Notes under the pieces: model-generated
What the model saw: only the letters and a program-made list of their open reading frames with translations
The model's database searches: none
What the model was told of the DNA's origin: nothing
Assembly (NCBI RefSeq): GCF_009828105.1
Contig: NZ_WTYQ01000001.1
Location: 248,001 to 312,000 of the forward strand
Source: Altericroceibacterium indicum
GTDB taxonomy: Bacteria; Pseudomonadota; Alphaproteobacteria; Sphingomonadales; Sphingomonadaceae
Direction: 5' to 3'
DNA length: 64,000 nt
Position numbers and translations under genes: made by a program
In this document: one piece after another, positions 51,929-60,601 of the stretch
Layout: each line of letters starts with the position of its first letter
How positions within the stretch are numbered: the stretch's first letter is position 1

Positions 51929-54916
51929 TTAAAAGCGCTTTTGTATCGAGGTGTAGAAGAAACGCCCTTCGGCGCTGGCAAGGCTCGCATCGTAACCATA
52001 GGTTGCATCAAGGAACGGGGGCTTGGAATCGAGCAGGTTGCGTACACCGAAGCGGATTCGGGTTCCCTCGATCGGACCATTCTGGAATGTGTGCTGGAGA
52101 TAGAGGTTCATCGTGAACCAATCGTCAACCTTCCAGAATTCACCCGTATCGTCCTGTACGACACCAGTATCATAATAGGTCCCTACATAGCGCCCGAACA
52201 GGCCCGCACTCCAGCCGTCCTTTTTCCAGGTCAGCGTGCCTGAGGCCTGCCACTTGGGGCGCCCGTCCTGTTCGATAAGATTGCCGACGGCTTCCAGTGG
52301 GATATTGTCGCCCAGAACCGACTGGATAAGCTGTGCCTGTTCGGAAAGGCCCTGATAGGCTTTATCAAGATATGAGGCATTGATCTTGATATCGAAAGTG
52401 CCAAGCGGCGTTTCGGGAGGGCTGTAATAGAGGCCGAAATCGATGCCGGCGCTGGTGCGTGTATCGAGGTTGGTGAAGAGGTCGTTGATTGCGATGATTT
52501 CCCCGATCGGCGTCAACCCACTACCCTGATAGAAGGCGATGTCATCTGCGGTCGGATCGGCGCGTTGTACGCTGCCAAGCCCACCATTACCCTGCAGGCG
52601 TGAGACGTAATCCAACGCAGCAATGTTCTCGGCTCCGAAAATACCGACCAGATTGCGCTGCTTGATGTGCCAGTAATCAACGGTGAAGGTCCAGCGCGGC
52701 GTCGGGCTCAAAACTGCACCGAAGGAGTAGCTGGCGTTCTTCTCGGGCTTGAGTTCTGAATTGCCGAAACGCTTTTCTTCGACACGGTCATTGCCCGAAC
52801 AGGCACCGAGGCTGGCAATGTCTCCCTTGTTGACGCTGGCCTGGCAGCGGTAATAATCGATGACTGTGCTGACGCGCGTGGTGACTTCGGTGTTGAGTTG
52901 TTCGAGGTTTGGCGCGCGGAAGCCTTCCGCATAAGAACCACGAAGCTGGAGCGGCTCGAAAGGATACCAGGAGGCTGCGAATTTCGGGCGAAATACACTG
53001 CCAACATCGGAATAATGTTCGAACCGGCCAGCCAGTTGCACATTGAAAGAGCGGATCAGCGGAACGTTCATTTCCGGGCTGACGAGAGGGATGGCGAGTT
53101 CCGAGAACGCCGAAAACACATTGCGCGATCCTTTGGAATCACCCGCCACGCTTGATCCCATGATGTCCGACTGGTTGATCATTTCCCCCGTGACGGCATC
53201 GATATAATTGATCGTACCATCCAGACGATCATCATAGTTTTCGTTGAAGCTGGTCCGGCGCCATTCGCCACCCAGTGCGATCCCCACATCGCCACCGGGG
53301 AGCGACAAAAGACGCCCGTTCGAGACTTTGAGATCAGCAAGGGCGAGGGTTGTCTTGCCGCGACGGGTGGTGTCGACCAGAAAACTGTCAATGGTCGATT
53401 GCGGATTGGCTGTGGCATCTCCCCAATTGGGGTTGGCAACATCTCCACCATTGAAAGGGTTGTAAGCACTTGAATCGGTGCGGTTGAGCGCTTGGCTGAA
53501 GAGAGTGTTACTCACCCGGTCGAAGGTCACATCCTTGGTCGTGGCTTCGGAATAGAGTGCTGCTGTGTCCCAGTCCCAATCGCCAATGGCTCCGCGAAAT
53601 CCGCCGAGGAGACGATAGGAATCATTGTCGACGCGGATATGACGCAGGCCTGCATCGACCACGCGGTAATTGGTCAGCGTAACATCAAGGCCTTCATCCG
53701 GAATATCGAATCCCGTGATGCGGTTTGCATTGCCAAGAGCGCCGAGCGGATTCCAGTAGGCATCCTTTGAGATGTTAAACCGCGCTGAACTCAGGATTGA
53801 GGATTCACCGCGATATTCGTCGGTTCGTGCCCGGTAATAGCCAAGTTCAGAATAGAATTCGAAATTGCCAAAATCATGGTTGATGAAGGCAAAGGCGTTC
53901 CCGCGTTTCAGGGCAGGCGACATGGTACGTGACTGGTTGATGTTGTAACGTAGATCGCGCGGCAGGCTGCCATTGGCGATGCACAATCCGTCAGACAAGT
54001 CGCCGGTGCAGCCTTTTACACTGCCGGGCTGGATATGGAAAACACCGCCCGAACTTGTGAGACCTGCAACCGCGCCCGATGCGGTAAATTGGCCCCATGG
54101 GGTGCTGCTCGAACGGTTGTCAAAACTGGTGTCGCCTTCGAATCTGGTGCCTTCCACGAAGCTGCGCCGGTCACTGGCACCGGCATAACCCAATTCATGC
54201 GCCCAGACTTTGGTAGCCTCGTAATAGCTGAGCGAAAGCGAGATATGGGTGCGCCCTTCGTTGAAGCTCCATCCACCTTGCAGGTCACCGGAATATTTCA
54301 TCTTGCTGGTGTTCTCGGCAAAGCCTACTTCCCCGGTCACTCGTAGACCTTCGAAATTATCGTCGAGTACGGTATTGACCACGCCTGCCACCGCATCCGA
54401 GCCATAGATGGCCGAAGCACCATCATGCAGCACTTCCACGCGCTTGATTCCGCTGACCGGGAGGGTGTTCATATTGACGGTGGAGACCGGAACGGAGTCC
54501 TCAGTCTGGGTGCCCGGGTGCTGCACCATGCGGCGTCCGTTCAGCAGCACCAGCGTGTTGCCCGAGCCGATACTGCGCAGATTGACCGAGGCCACGTCGC
54601 CGCGTGCGGAGTGGACACCGCCCGAAACTGTGTCCGTGCCGTTGAAATCCATCGTCCCATTGGCCGGAAGCGCTTGCAGCAAGTCTGCTGCAGAGGTGGG
54701 GGCGATGGCATCGATGTCTTCCTGATTGATCACCGAGACGGGCAGTTCGCCAGAGCTTTCGAGTCCCTTAATCTGGCTGCCGACCACAACGATTCCCGCA
54801 TCCGGATCGGTGGATTGGGCTGCTGCGGCGAAGGGCAATCCGGCAAAGCTGCAGGAAATGAACAAAGCGGCTTTGAAGCGACTATGGCGTGTGGAAAGGA
54901 ACCTGGACGAAAGCAT
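51929..54916 (-). CDS. TonB-dependent receptor (large, substrate-import type)
   Basis: A 995-residue receptor starting at ATG 54,916 behind AGGGGG, with a signal peptide (ALFISCSFAGLPFAAAAQS). The plug carries GIVVVGSQIKG (TonB box region), PVSVINQEDIDAIAPTSAAD, LRSIGSGNTLVLLNGRRMV and VEVLHDGASAIYGSDAVAGV. The long barrel ends in SAEGRFFYTSIQKRF. This type imports oligopeptides or saccharides in sphingomonads and xanthomonads. It is divergent from a LysR regulator that precedes a D-amino-acid/peptide salvage cluster, so a peptide or D-amino-acid conjugate is the likely cargo. Confidence 0.92.
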   Translation of the reverse strand: MLSSRFLSTRHSRFKAALFISCSFAGLPFAAAAQSTDPDAGIVVVGSQIKGLESSGELPVSVINQEDIDAIAPTSAADLLQALPANGTMDFNGTDTVSGGVHSARGDVASVNLRSIGSGNTLVLLNGRRMVQHPGTQTEDSVPVSTVNMNTLPVSGIKRVEVLHDGASAIYGSDAVAGVVNTVLDDNFEGLRVTGEVGFAENTSKMKYSGDLQGGWSFNEGRTHISLSLSYYEATKVWAHELGYAGASDRRSFVEGTRFEGDTSFDNRSSSTPWGQFTASGAVAGLTSSGGVFHIQPGSVKGCTGDLSDGLCIANGSLPRDLRYNINQSRTMSPALKRGNAFAFINHDFGNFEFYSELGYYRARTDEYRGESSILSSARFNISKDAYWNPLGALGNANRITGFDIPDEGLDVTLTNYRVVDAGLRHIRVDNDSYRLLGGFRGAIGDWDWDTAALYSEATTKDVTFDRVSNTLFSQALNRTDSSAYNPFNGGDVANPNWGDATANPQSTIDSFLVDTTRRGKTTLALADLKVSNGRLLSLPGGDVGIALGGEWRRTSFNENYDDRLDGTINYIDAVTGEMINQSDIMGSSVAGDSKGSRNVFSAFSELAIPLVSPEMNVPLIRSFNVQLAGRFEHYSDVGSVFRPKFAASWYPFEPLQLRGSYAEGFRAPNLEQLNTEVTTRVSTVIDYYRCQASVNKGDIASLGACSGNDRVEEKRFGNSELKPEKNASYSFGAVLSPTPRWTFTVDYWHIKQRNLVGIFGAENIAALDYVSRLQGNGGLGSVQRADPTADDIAFYQGSGLTPIGEIIAINDLFTNLDTRTSAGIDFGLYYSPPETPLGTFDIKINASYLDKAYQGLSEQAQLIQSVLGDNIPLEAVGNLIEQDGRPKWQASGTLTWKKDGWSAGLFGRYVGTYYDTGVVQDDTGEFWKVDDWFTMNLYLQHTFQNGPIEGTRIRFGVRNLLDSKPPFLDATYGYDASLASAEGRFFYTSIQKRF

Positions 54917-55077
54917 GGTGTATCCCCCTGTTGCAGTTGTTGTCAGCCGGCGATGGGGGCTGACACAAATCTGCAATGGTGTTTCAGGATCGGGGAAGGT
55001 TGGTCCAATTCCGGTGCTTCCTTATGGTATAACCTCAGTCTATACAGTGCTCTGAATGCAAAAAATCGGAGCATGTC

Positions 55078-55992
55078 ATGCGCTTGCGCCATATCGAAAT
55101 CTTTCACGCGGTCTACGAACATGGTTCGATCAGTGAGGCAGCGCGAGCGCTGAATGTATCACAGCCTTCTGTCAGCAAGGTTCTGCGCCATGCAGAGGAT
55201 CAGTTAGGATATGATCTCTTTCTGCGCAGCAAGGGCCGTCTTGTCCCGACTGAGGCTGCGCATGAACTCTTTGCCGAAGCTGCGGAAGTTTATATGCGGC
55301 TGGGCCGTCTTTCACGCGCAGCGCGCAACATTGGTGCGCGCAAGGGAGGGCATCTGCGTGTGGGCGTGCTGCCTTCGCTGGGGCTTGTGGTTGCACCGCG
55401 TGCGGTGGCGCGTATGCGCAACCTGCACCCGGATGTGACATTCGAGATTACGACTTTGCACAGCCGCGAAGTGGAGCGCTGTCTCTATGAACGTGAATGC
55501 GATGTCACGATCGGCTACCGGGTGCTGCGGCAATCTCCTTTGCGACAGATCCCGGTTGGAAATGCGGGACTTGTATTGGTTGCTCCCCGTGGAGAATTTG
55601 GCCCCGGTACTGGCTCGGTGCCGATTGACGTGCTGCATGGCCGTAACTTTATTGGCCTGCGTGATAGCGGGCCACTGGCCGATGTGTTCGTGAACGAGTT
55701 GAGCCGCCTTGAGATCGTGCCGCATGAGGTGGTGACATCGCACACCTATTATACAGCACTTGCCCTCGTGCGCGAAGGGCAGGGCATGACCGTTACCGAC
55801 GCCTATACTGCTGCTGCGCTTTGCGCTCCCGACCTTGCCTACCATCGGCTTGAGCCCAATGTCATCGCTCCGATCAACGCCATGATGCTTGAAGACGCAC
55901 CTGCTGAGGCGCTTATCACTCCCTTTGTAGACGTGATGCGGTCGGTGATGACCGAGCCGGACCCCGTGCTGGAGCGAGAGCCTGAAGTATAG
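55078..55992 (+). CDS. LysR-family transcriptional regulator
   Basis: A 304-residue LTTR with an N-terminal winged helix-turn-helix (MRLRHIEIFHAVYEHGSISE, AARALNVSQPSVSKVLRHAE) and a periplasmic-binding-like effector domain (LRVGVLPSLGLVVAPRAVAR). It is divergent from the TonB receptor across a 161-base gap and is followed by the D-amino-acid genes in the same direction. It probably activates both in response to a pathway metabolite. I could not identify a convincing T-N11-A pair beyond the AT-rich tract near 55,025-55,050. Confidence 0.92.
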   Translation: MRLRHIEIFHAVYEHGSISEAARALNVSQPSVSKVLRHAEDQLGYDLFLRSKGRLVPTEAAHELFAEAAEVYMRLGRLSRAARNIGARKGGHLRVGVLPSLGLVVAPRAVARMRNLHPDVTFEITTLHSREVERCLYERECDVTIGYRVLRQSPLRQIPVGNAGLVLVAPRGEFGPGTGSVPIDVLHGRNFIGLRDSGPLADVFVNELSRLEIVPHEVVTSHTYYTALALVREGQGMTVTDAYTAAALCAPDLAYHRLEPNVIAPINAMMLEDAPAEALITPFVDVMRSVMTEPDPVLEREPEV

Positions 55993-56102
55993 CCATCGGT
56001 TATGCCCTTTCCAAAAAGCGGACATTGTGTTGTGATATCTAAGCCGCCAGACCCATGGGCCTTCGTAGCTGACGTTCTGTGAACCCATTGGAAGATATTC
56101 GC

Positions 56103-57518
56103 GTGACTGCTTCACCTCTCGCTCATCTCCGCACATTCGCATATTATTGCATGATCGGCGCAGGATTGGGTGGCGTGGGAATCGCATTCGGCAGTGCGAA
56201 TGCAGCAACGCATGTGAACCCAGATGATGCGGTCCGGGCAGTTTTTGCAGCCAGGGCCAGTTCGTCGGCACCGGGCTGTATATGGGGTGAGTTCGCTGAA
56301 GGCCGAACGGTGCGGATTGTTGCCACAGGGCAGGCAGATATGGCCACCGGGCGCAAGCTCGATACCGATACTCTGTTCTATGGCGCGTCCTTGTCCAAGC
56401 AGTTCACTGCGCTCGCCGCAGCTACGCTTGTTGCGCAGGGCAAGCTGTCGATGGATGACGATATCCGCCATTATCTTCCCGAACTGCCTGCCTATAGCCG
56501 ACCGGTAACAGTCGCCATGCTGATGCACCACACGTCAGGAATTCGGGATTCGCTTTCGCTATTGCGGATGGCCGGAATGGAAGACGTAGGGCGTGCGAGC
56601 AAGGGCGAGGCGCTGGACCTCCTTTTCCGGCAGCGTGACACGGCCTTCGAACCGGGGAGCGCATACAGCTATTCAAACGGAGGCTATCTGCTGCTTGCCG
56701 AAGTGGTCGCGCGTGTTTCTGGCGAACCGTTTGATGTGTATGCGCGCAAAGCTATCTTCGCACCGGCGGGTATGCCCCATGCCTATTTTCTGAGTGACGC
56801 AAGTCTACGACCGGGTTCCTTTGCGCATGGTTATGTAAGGAAGGACGGTCAGTTCGAGTTGCGCGATACATTCCCCCGTTTCTCCGGTTCAGGTGGCCTG
56901 ATGCTTTCGATGGCAGACCTGGCCGCTTGGGAAAAAGACGTGGCAGAGGAGCATCATGTCTGGACGCCCGCGATTGCGCGCATTCTCCTCAAGCCCGGAC
57001 GGTTCAACGATGGCAGTCTGGTCGATGATGGCAAGGGGCTGGCCTATGCCGGGGGCCTGCATCTGGGCCTTCGGGGAACCGAGCATGTCATTATGCACGG
57101 CGGGTCAGCAGAAGGCTTCAAGCACGCCTATTTGCGGCTGCCTGACAGGGGGCGCTCTTTCGCCTTGCTGTGTAACCGGGGGGACTGGCGTGCGAGCACC
57201 AAATTGGCTGAAGCTCTTCGTGCTTCCGGAACGCCGCTTCCCGGCCTGCTACATCGGCCACCGCAGGGGGTGTTCCATTCGGATGAATTGAACGCGGATT
57301 ACAGCCTTGCCGCAGAGGGCGATAATTTGCTCGTGACCATCCGTTCACCCTTGTCTGACGGGGCGCAGGTGCTGCGGTTTGAACCAGGTGACGATGGCCG
57401 TTACCATTTCGGCTCCATGAACCTTGCTCCAACCGATGATCCTGCCCGTCTCGTGCTGCGACGTGGCCGTTCGGGGGATATTATCCTCATCCGCCGTGCT
57501 GAAAGGAATGAACGATGA
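56103..57518 (+). CDS. Exported serine beta-lactamase-fold hydrolase (D-aminopeptidase/class C type)
   Basis: About 471 residues from a GTG at 56,103 (GGAAGA upstream; a GTG at 56,079 lacks one). After a signal peptide (FAYYCMIGAGLGGVGIAFGS), the beta-lactamase domain shows SxxK in YGASLSKQFTALAAATLVAQ, YxN in YSYSNGGYLL and HGG in VIMHGGSAEGFKH. A C-terminal lipocalin-like extension follows (HSDELNADYSLAAEGDNLLV). Such enzymes cleave D-aminoacyl peptides or esters rather than beta-lactams. The next gene encodes a D-aminoacylase, with a 4-base overlap, which supports a D-peptide role in the periplasm. Confidence 0.87.
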   Translation: MTASPLAHLRTFAYYCMIGAGLGGVGIAFGSANAATHVNPDDAVRAVFAARASSSAPGCIWGEFAEGRTVRIVATGQADMATGRKLDTDTLFYGASLSKQFTALAAATLVAQGKLSMDDDIRHYLPELPAYSRPVTVAMLMHHTSGIRDSLSLLRMAGMEDVGRASKGEALDLLFRQRDTAFEPGSAYSYSNGGYLLLAEVVARVSGEPFDVYARKAIFAPAGMPHAYFLSDASLRPGSFAHGYVRKDGQFELRDTFPRFSGSGGLMLSMADLAAWEKDVAEEHHVWTPAIARILLKPGRFNDGSLVDDGKGLAYAGGLHLGLRGTEHVIMHGGSAEGFKHAYLRLPDRGRSFALLCNRGDWRASTKLAEALRASGTPLPGLLHRPPQGVFHSDELNADYSLAAEGDNLLVTIRSPLSDGAQVLRFEPGDDGRYHFGSMNLAPTDDPARLVLRRGRSGDIILIRRAERNER

Positions 57519-59134
57519 TTGTCCGCTCACCCTTGAAGGGCCTCCTGCCCCTGTTGTTCAGCGGTTGCGCTGCTCTTGCCCTCTCAGGCGTGGCTTCAGC
57601 AGAGCCGGAAGTGGCGGACACGGTAACGGTCATTCGTGGGGGAACAATCTACGATGGGAGTGCTCCGTCCCCGATCAAGGGGGATGTCGAACTGCATGGA
57701 GATACGATCGCTTATGTCGGCCCTTCGCGGGCAGTCCCGGCCGGAGCGCGTGTTATAGATGCAAATGGCATGATCGTGGCGCCGGGTTTCATCGACCCCC
57801 ATACGCATGCAGATCGTTTCCTGGATAGTGAAGACGGGGAAGGGAGGCTCAATCTGCCGTGGCTGATGCAGGGTGTGACCACGATCTTCACCGGCGTGGA
57901 CGGGGGAGGAACCCCGGAGGTCGGCACGTTCCTCGATGATGTTGAAGCGCGCACTTTCGGCACCAATGTAGCAACCTATGTAGGCTTCGGCCCAGTGCGA
58001 CGGGCGGTGCTGGGCAATGATGACCGGGCACCGACACAAGCGGAACTTGCGCAGGAAAAGGCACTTGTCGCCAAGGGCATGTGTGAAGGGGCGCTGGGGC
58101 TCTCAACGGGCCTGTTCTATGCTCCGCAAAGTTTCTCCAAGACGAATGAGGTTATCGCGCTGGCGCGTGAAGCGGGCTTACGGGGAGGAATTTACGATAC
58201 GCACCAACGTGATGAGGCCACTTACACAATCGGCATTGCGAAGTCGGTTGAAGAGGCGATCACGATTGGCCGGGAAGGCGGATTGCCGGTTCACTTTGCG
58301 CATATCAAAGTGCTGGGTGTTGATGTGCAGGGCACAGCAGATGCGATTATCGCGCAGATCGAAACAGCACGTGCTTCCGGCCAGAATGTCACGGCCGACC
58401 AATACCCCTGGGATGCATCGGGCACCAGCCTTCAGGCCGCGCTTCTGCCGGGCTGGGCGCAGGATGGCGGGCGCCCTGCCTTGCTGGAGCGCCTTGACGA
58501 CCCGGCAGTGCGCCAACGTATCAAGGAAACGATGGCGGAGAATATGCGCCGGCGGGGAGGGCCGCACGCGCTGTTGCTGACCAATCCCGGGCATGAGTGG
58601 ACCTCTATGCGGCTGGATGAGATCGCGTCGCGCTGGCAGGTTGACCCGCTGGATGCGGCGATCCGGATTATTCGCGATGGCGATCGTTCGGGCAAGCTGG
58701 TTTCTTTCAACATGGCCGAGAGTGACATTGCGGCTTTCATGCGCCAGCCGTGGGTCGTGACCAGTTCGGACGGTTCGGAAGGCCATCCGCGCATGTACGC
58801 CAATTTCCCCCGCAAATATGCGAAATATGTGAAAGCGGATCATGTCATTGATCTGGCAACTTTCATCAATAGCAGCACCGGGCGCACGGCCGACATGTTC
58901 GGCTTGCGCGACCGTGGGCACCTCAAACCCGGATATAAGGCTGATGTCGTGGTCTTTGATCCTGACGCTTATCATCCTGTCGCGACCTATGTTTCACCGC
59001 GCGAATTGACAGAGGGTGTGACGGATCTTTTCGTCAATGGACAGGCTGCGATCCTTCACGGCAAGTTGACGGGTGTCGCAGCTGGCCGCGCCATTCGCCA
59101 TATCCCGCCGGAGGGCACCTGCCCGGCCGCCTGA
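57515..59134 (+). CDS. N-acyl-D-amino-acid deacylase (D-aminoacylase family)
   Basis: A 539-residue amidohydrolase with an N-terminal signal or lipoprotein-like peptide (LLFSGCAALALSGVASA). Metal site motifs are IVAPGFIDPHTHAD (HxH near residue 97), GALGLSTGLFYAP, PVHFAHIKVLG, TADQYPWDASGTSL and VVTSSDGSEGHPR. It fits the D-aminoacylase/dihydroorotase-like branch and should free D-amino acids from N-acyl derivatives, probably in the periplasm given the signal. It overlaps the upstream hydrolase stop. Confidence 0.9.
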   Translation: MIVRSPLKGLLPLLFSGCAALALSGVASAEPEVADTVTVIRGGTIYDGSAPSPIKGDVELHGDTIAYVGPSRAVPAGARVIDANGMIVAPGFIDPHTHADRFLDSEDGEGRLNLPWLMQGVTTIFTGVDGGGTPEVGTFLDDVEARTFGTNVATYVGFGPVRRAVLGNDDRAPTQAELAQEKALVAKGMCEGALGLSTGLFYAPQSFSKTNEVIALAREAGLRGGIYDTHQRDEATYTIGIAKSVEEAITIGREGGLPVHFAHIKVLGVDVQGTADAIIAQIETARASGQNVTADQYPWDASGTSLQAALLPGWAQDGGRPALLERLDDPAVRQRIKETMAENMRRRGGPHALLLTNPGHEWTSMRLDEIASRWQVDPLDAAIRIIRDGDRSGKLVSFNMAESDIAAFMRQPWVVTSSDGSEGHPRMYANFPRKYAKYVKADHVIDLATFINSSTGRTADMFGLRDRGHLKPGYKADVVVFDPDAYHPVATYVSPRELTEGVTDLFVNGQAAILHGKLTGVAAGRAIRHIPPEGTCPAA

Positions 59135-59194
59135 GCTAGCAGGCAGGAAATCGCGCCGCCAGAGCGGCTGGAATACGAATTAAAGAGGCAGTCA

Positions 59195-60520
59195 ATGGAT
59201 CATTCGCGAGGCGCGAAGGAAGGAGTGTGCCGGGTGCCGGGTGAGACTTGTGGAGATCGGCAGGTCGATGTGGCGGTGCTGGGTGCAGGAGTGGTGGGCA
59301 TGTGCACGGCCTATGCCCTGGCGCGGCGTGGGCTCTCGGTGGTGCTGATTGACCGTGATGAGGGGCCGGGGCGAGGCACATCTTTCGCCAATGGAGCGCA
59401 GCTTAGCTATGCCTATGTTGATGCGCTGGCGCAGCCTGCCTTGTGGCGCAAAATACCTGCTATGCTTGCCGGGCTGGACCCGGCATTTCGTATCAGCCTG
59501 CAACCGGACATGGAATTTCTTCGCTGGAACCTCGCTTTCTTGCGCAACTGCACCGCAAACCGTTTTCGTGAAGCGACGCGCGCAGCTTTGCAATTGGGAT
59601 TGGAATCGCAAATCGCCATGGCGCAATTGCGCGCCCACCATGCGTTTGATTTTGGCCATGCCACACCGGGCAAGCTCCATATCTATCGAGATACTGCGGC
59701 TTTGGCGCGGGCTGAGGAGGTTTCGCTTCTCAAGCAGGAGGCAGGATTTGAACAGCACGTTGTTTCCTCAGCCGAGGCGCGGAATATCGAACCGGCGCTG
59801 AGCGGCGCAGAGGATTTTGCCGGTGCCTTATGGACCCCGGCGGAGGAAGTCGGTGATCCCCATCGCTTTTGTGAAGGATTGCTCGCCGCAATGCGGTGCG
59901 AATATCGGGTTGCAGCACATTTTAATTGGACACTGGGATCTTTTGCCGAAACTGATGACGGTATTACGGTGACGGAGAAAGAGGGCGGCACGGGGCGAGA
60001 ACTGCGTGCCCGGCAAGCGGTCATCTGTCTGGGGCCAGAGGCGGGGCCATTCCTTTCCGGCCTTGGTATCCGTGTCCCGATCCAGCCGATGAAGGGCTAT
60101 AGCTTCACTGCGCCGGCCACCGCCGGTGCCCCGAGAGTCAGTCTGACCGATACAGCGCGCAAGATTGTTTTTTGCCGCCTTGGTGAGAGCCTTCGCGTTG
60201 CCGGTCTGGCTGAGCTGGGGCAGTGGGATCGATGGGTCAATCCCGATCGCCTTCACGCTCTTATCCACGGTGCACGTGCATTCCTGCCAGAGGCCGCACG
60301 GTTTGACCAGGCTGGTGAGGGCTGGGCCGGATTGCGGCCGATGACACCGGACAGCCAACCCATTGTGCGCCGCGCATCGCGCCGGATCATCCTTAACATC
60401 GGGCACGGAATGTTGGGGTGGACCTTTGCTGCCGGGACTGGTGAGCGGGTCGCCGGGCTTCTCACGGCCGGTGATATCTGCCCTCCATATAAGGGCTTGT
60501 TCAAAGCCTGTCCCCGATAA
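59195..60520 (+). CDS. D-amino-acid dehydrogenase (DadA-like FAD oxidoreductase)
   Basis: A 441-residue DAO-family flavoprotein: VAVLGAGVVGMCTAYALARR (FAD binding, about residues 27-46), GTSFANGAQLSYAYVDALAQ, MKGYSFTAP and the C-terminal GWAGLRPMTPDSQPIV and NIGHGMLGWTFAAGTGERVA. It oxidises D-amino acids to 2-oxo acids, passing electrons to the respiratory chain. The predicted start ATG 59,195 is weak; a GTG at 59,234 with AAGGAAGGAG upstream is more convincing. It follows the D-aminoacylase by 60 bases and would consume its product. Confidence 0.92.
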   Translation: MDHSRGAKEGVCRVPGETCGDRQVDVAVLGAGVVGMCTAYALARRGLSVVLIDRDEGPGRGTSFANGAQLSYAYVDALAQPALWRKIPAMLAGLDPAFRISLQPDMEFLRWNLAFLRNCTANRFREATRAALQLGLESQIAMAQLRAHHAFDFGHATPGKLHIYRDTAALARAEEVSLLKQEAGFEQHVVSSAEARNIEPALSGAEDFAGALWTPAEEVGDPHRFCEGLLAAMRCEYRVAAHFNWTLGSFAETDDGITVTEKEGGTGRELRARQAVICLGPEAGPFLSGLGIRVPIQPMKGYSFTAPATAGAPRVSLTDTARKIVFCRLGESLRVAGLAELGQWDRWVNPDRLHALIHGARAFLPEAARFDQAGEGWAGLRPMTPDSQPIVRRASRRIILNIGHGMLGWTFAAGTGERVAGLLTAGDICPPYKGLFKACPR

Positions 60521-60601
60521 TGTCGCCAGGGCAGCTGGGAGGAACTAGCTATCCGACGGCTCGTTGAGCGATTGCAACCAGCGATATTGCGGAGACACGT
60601 G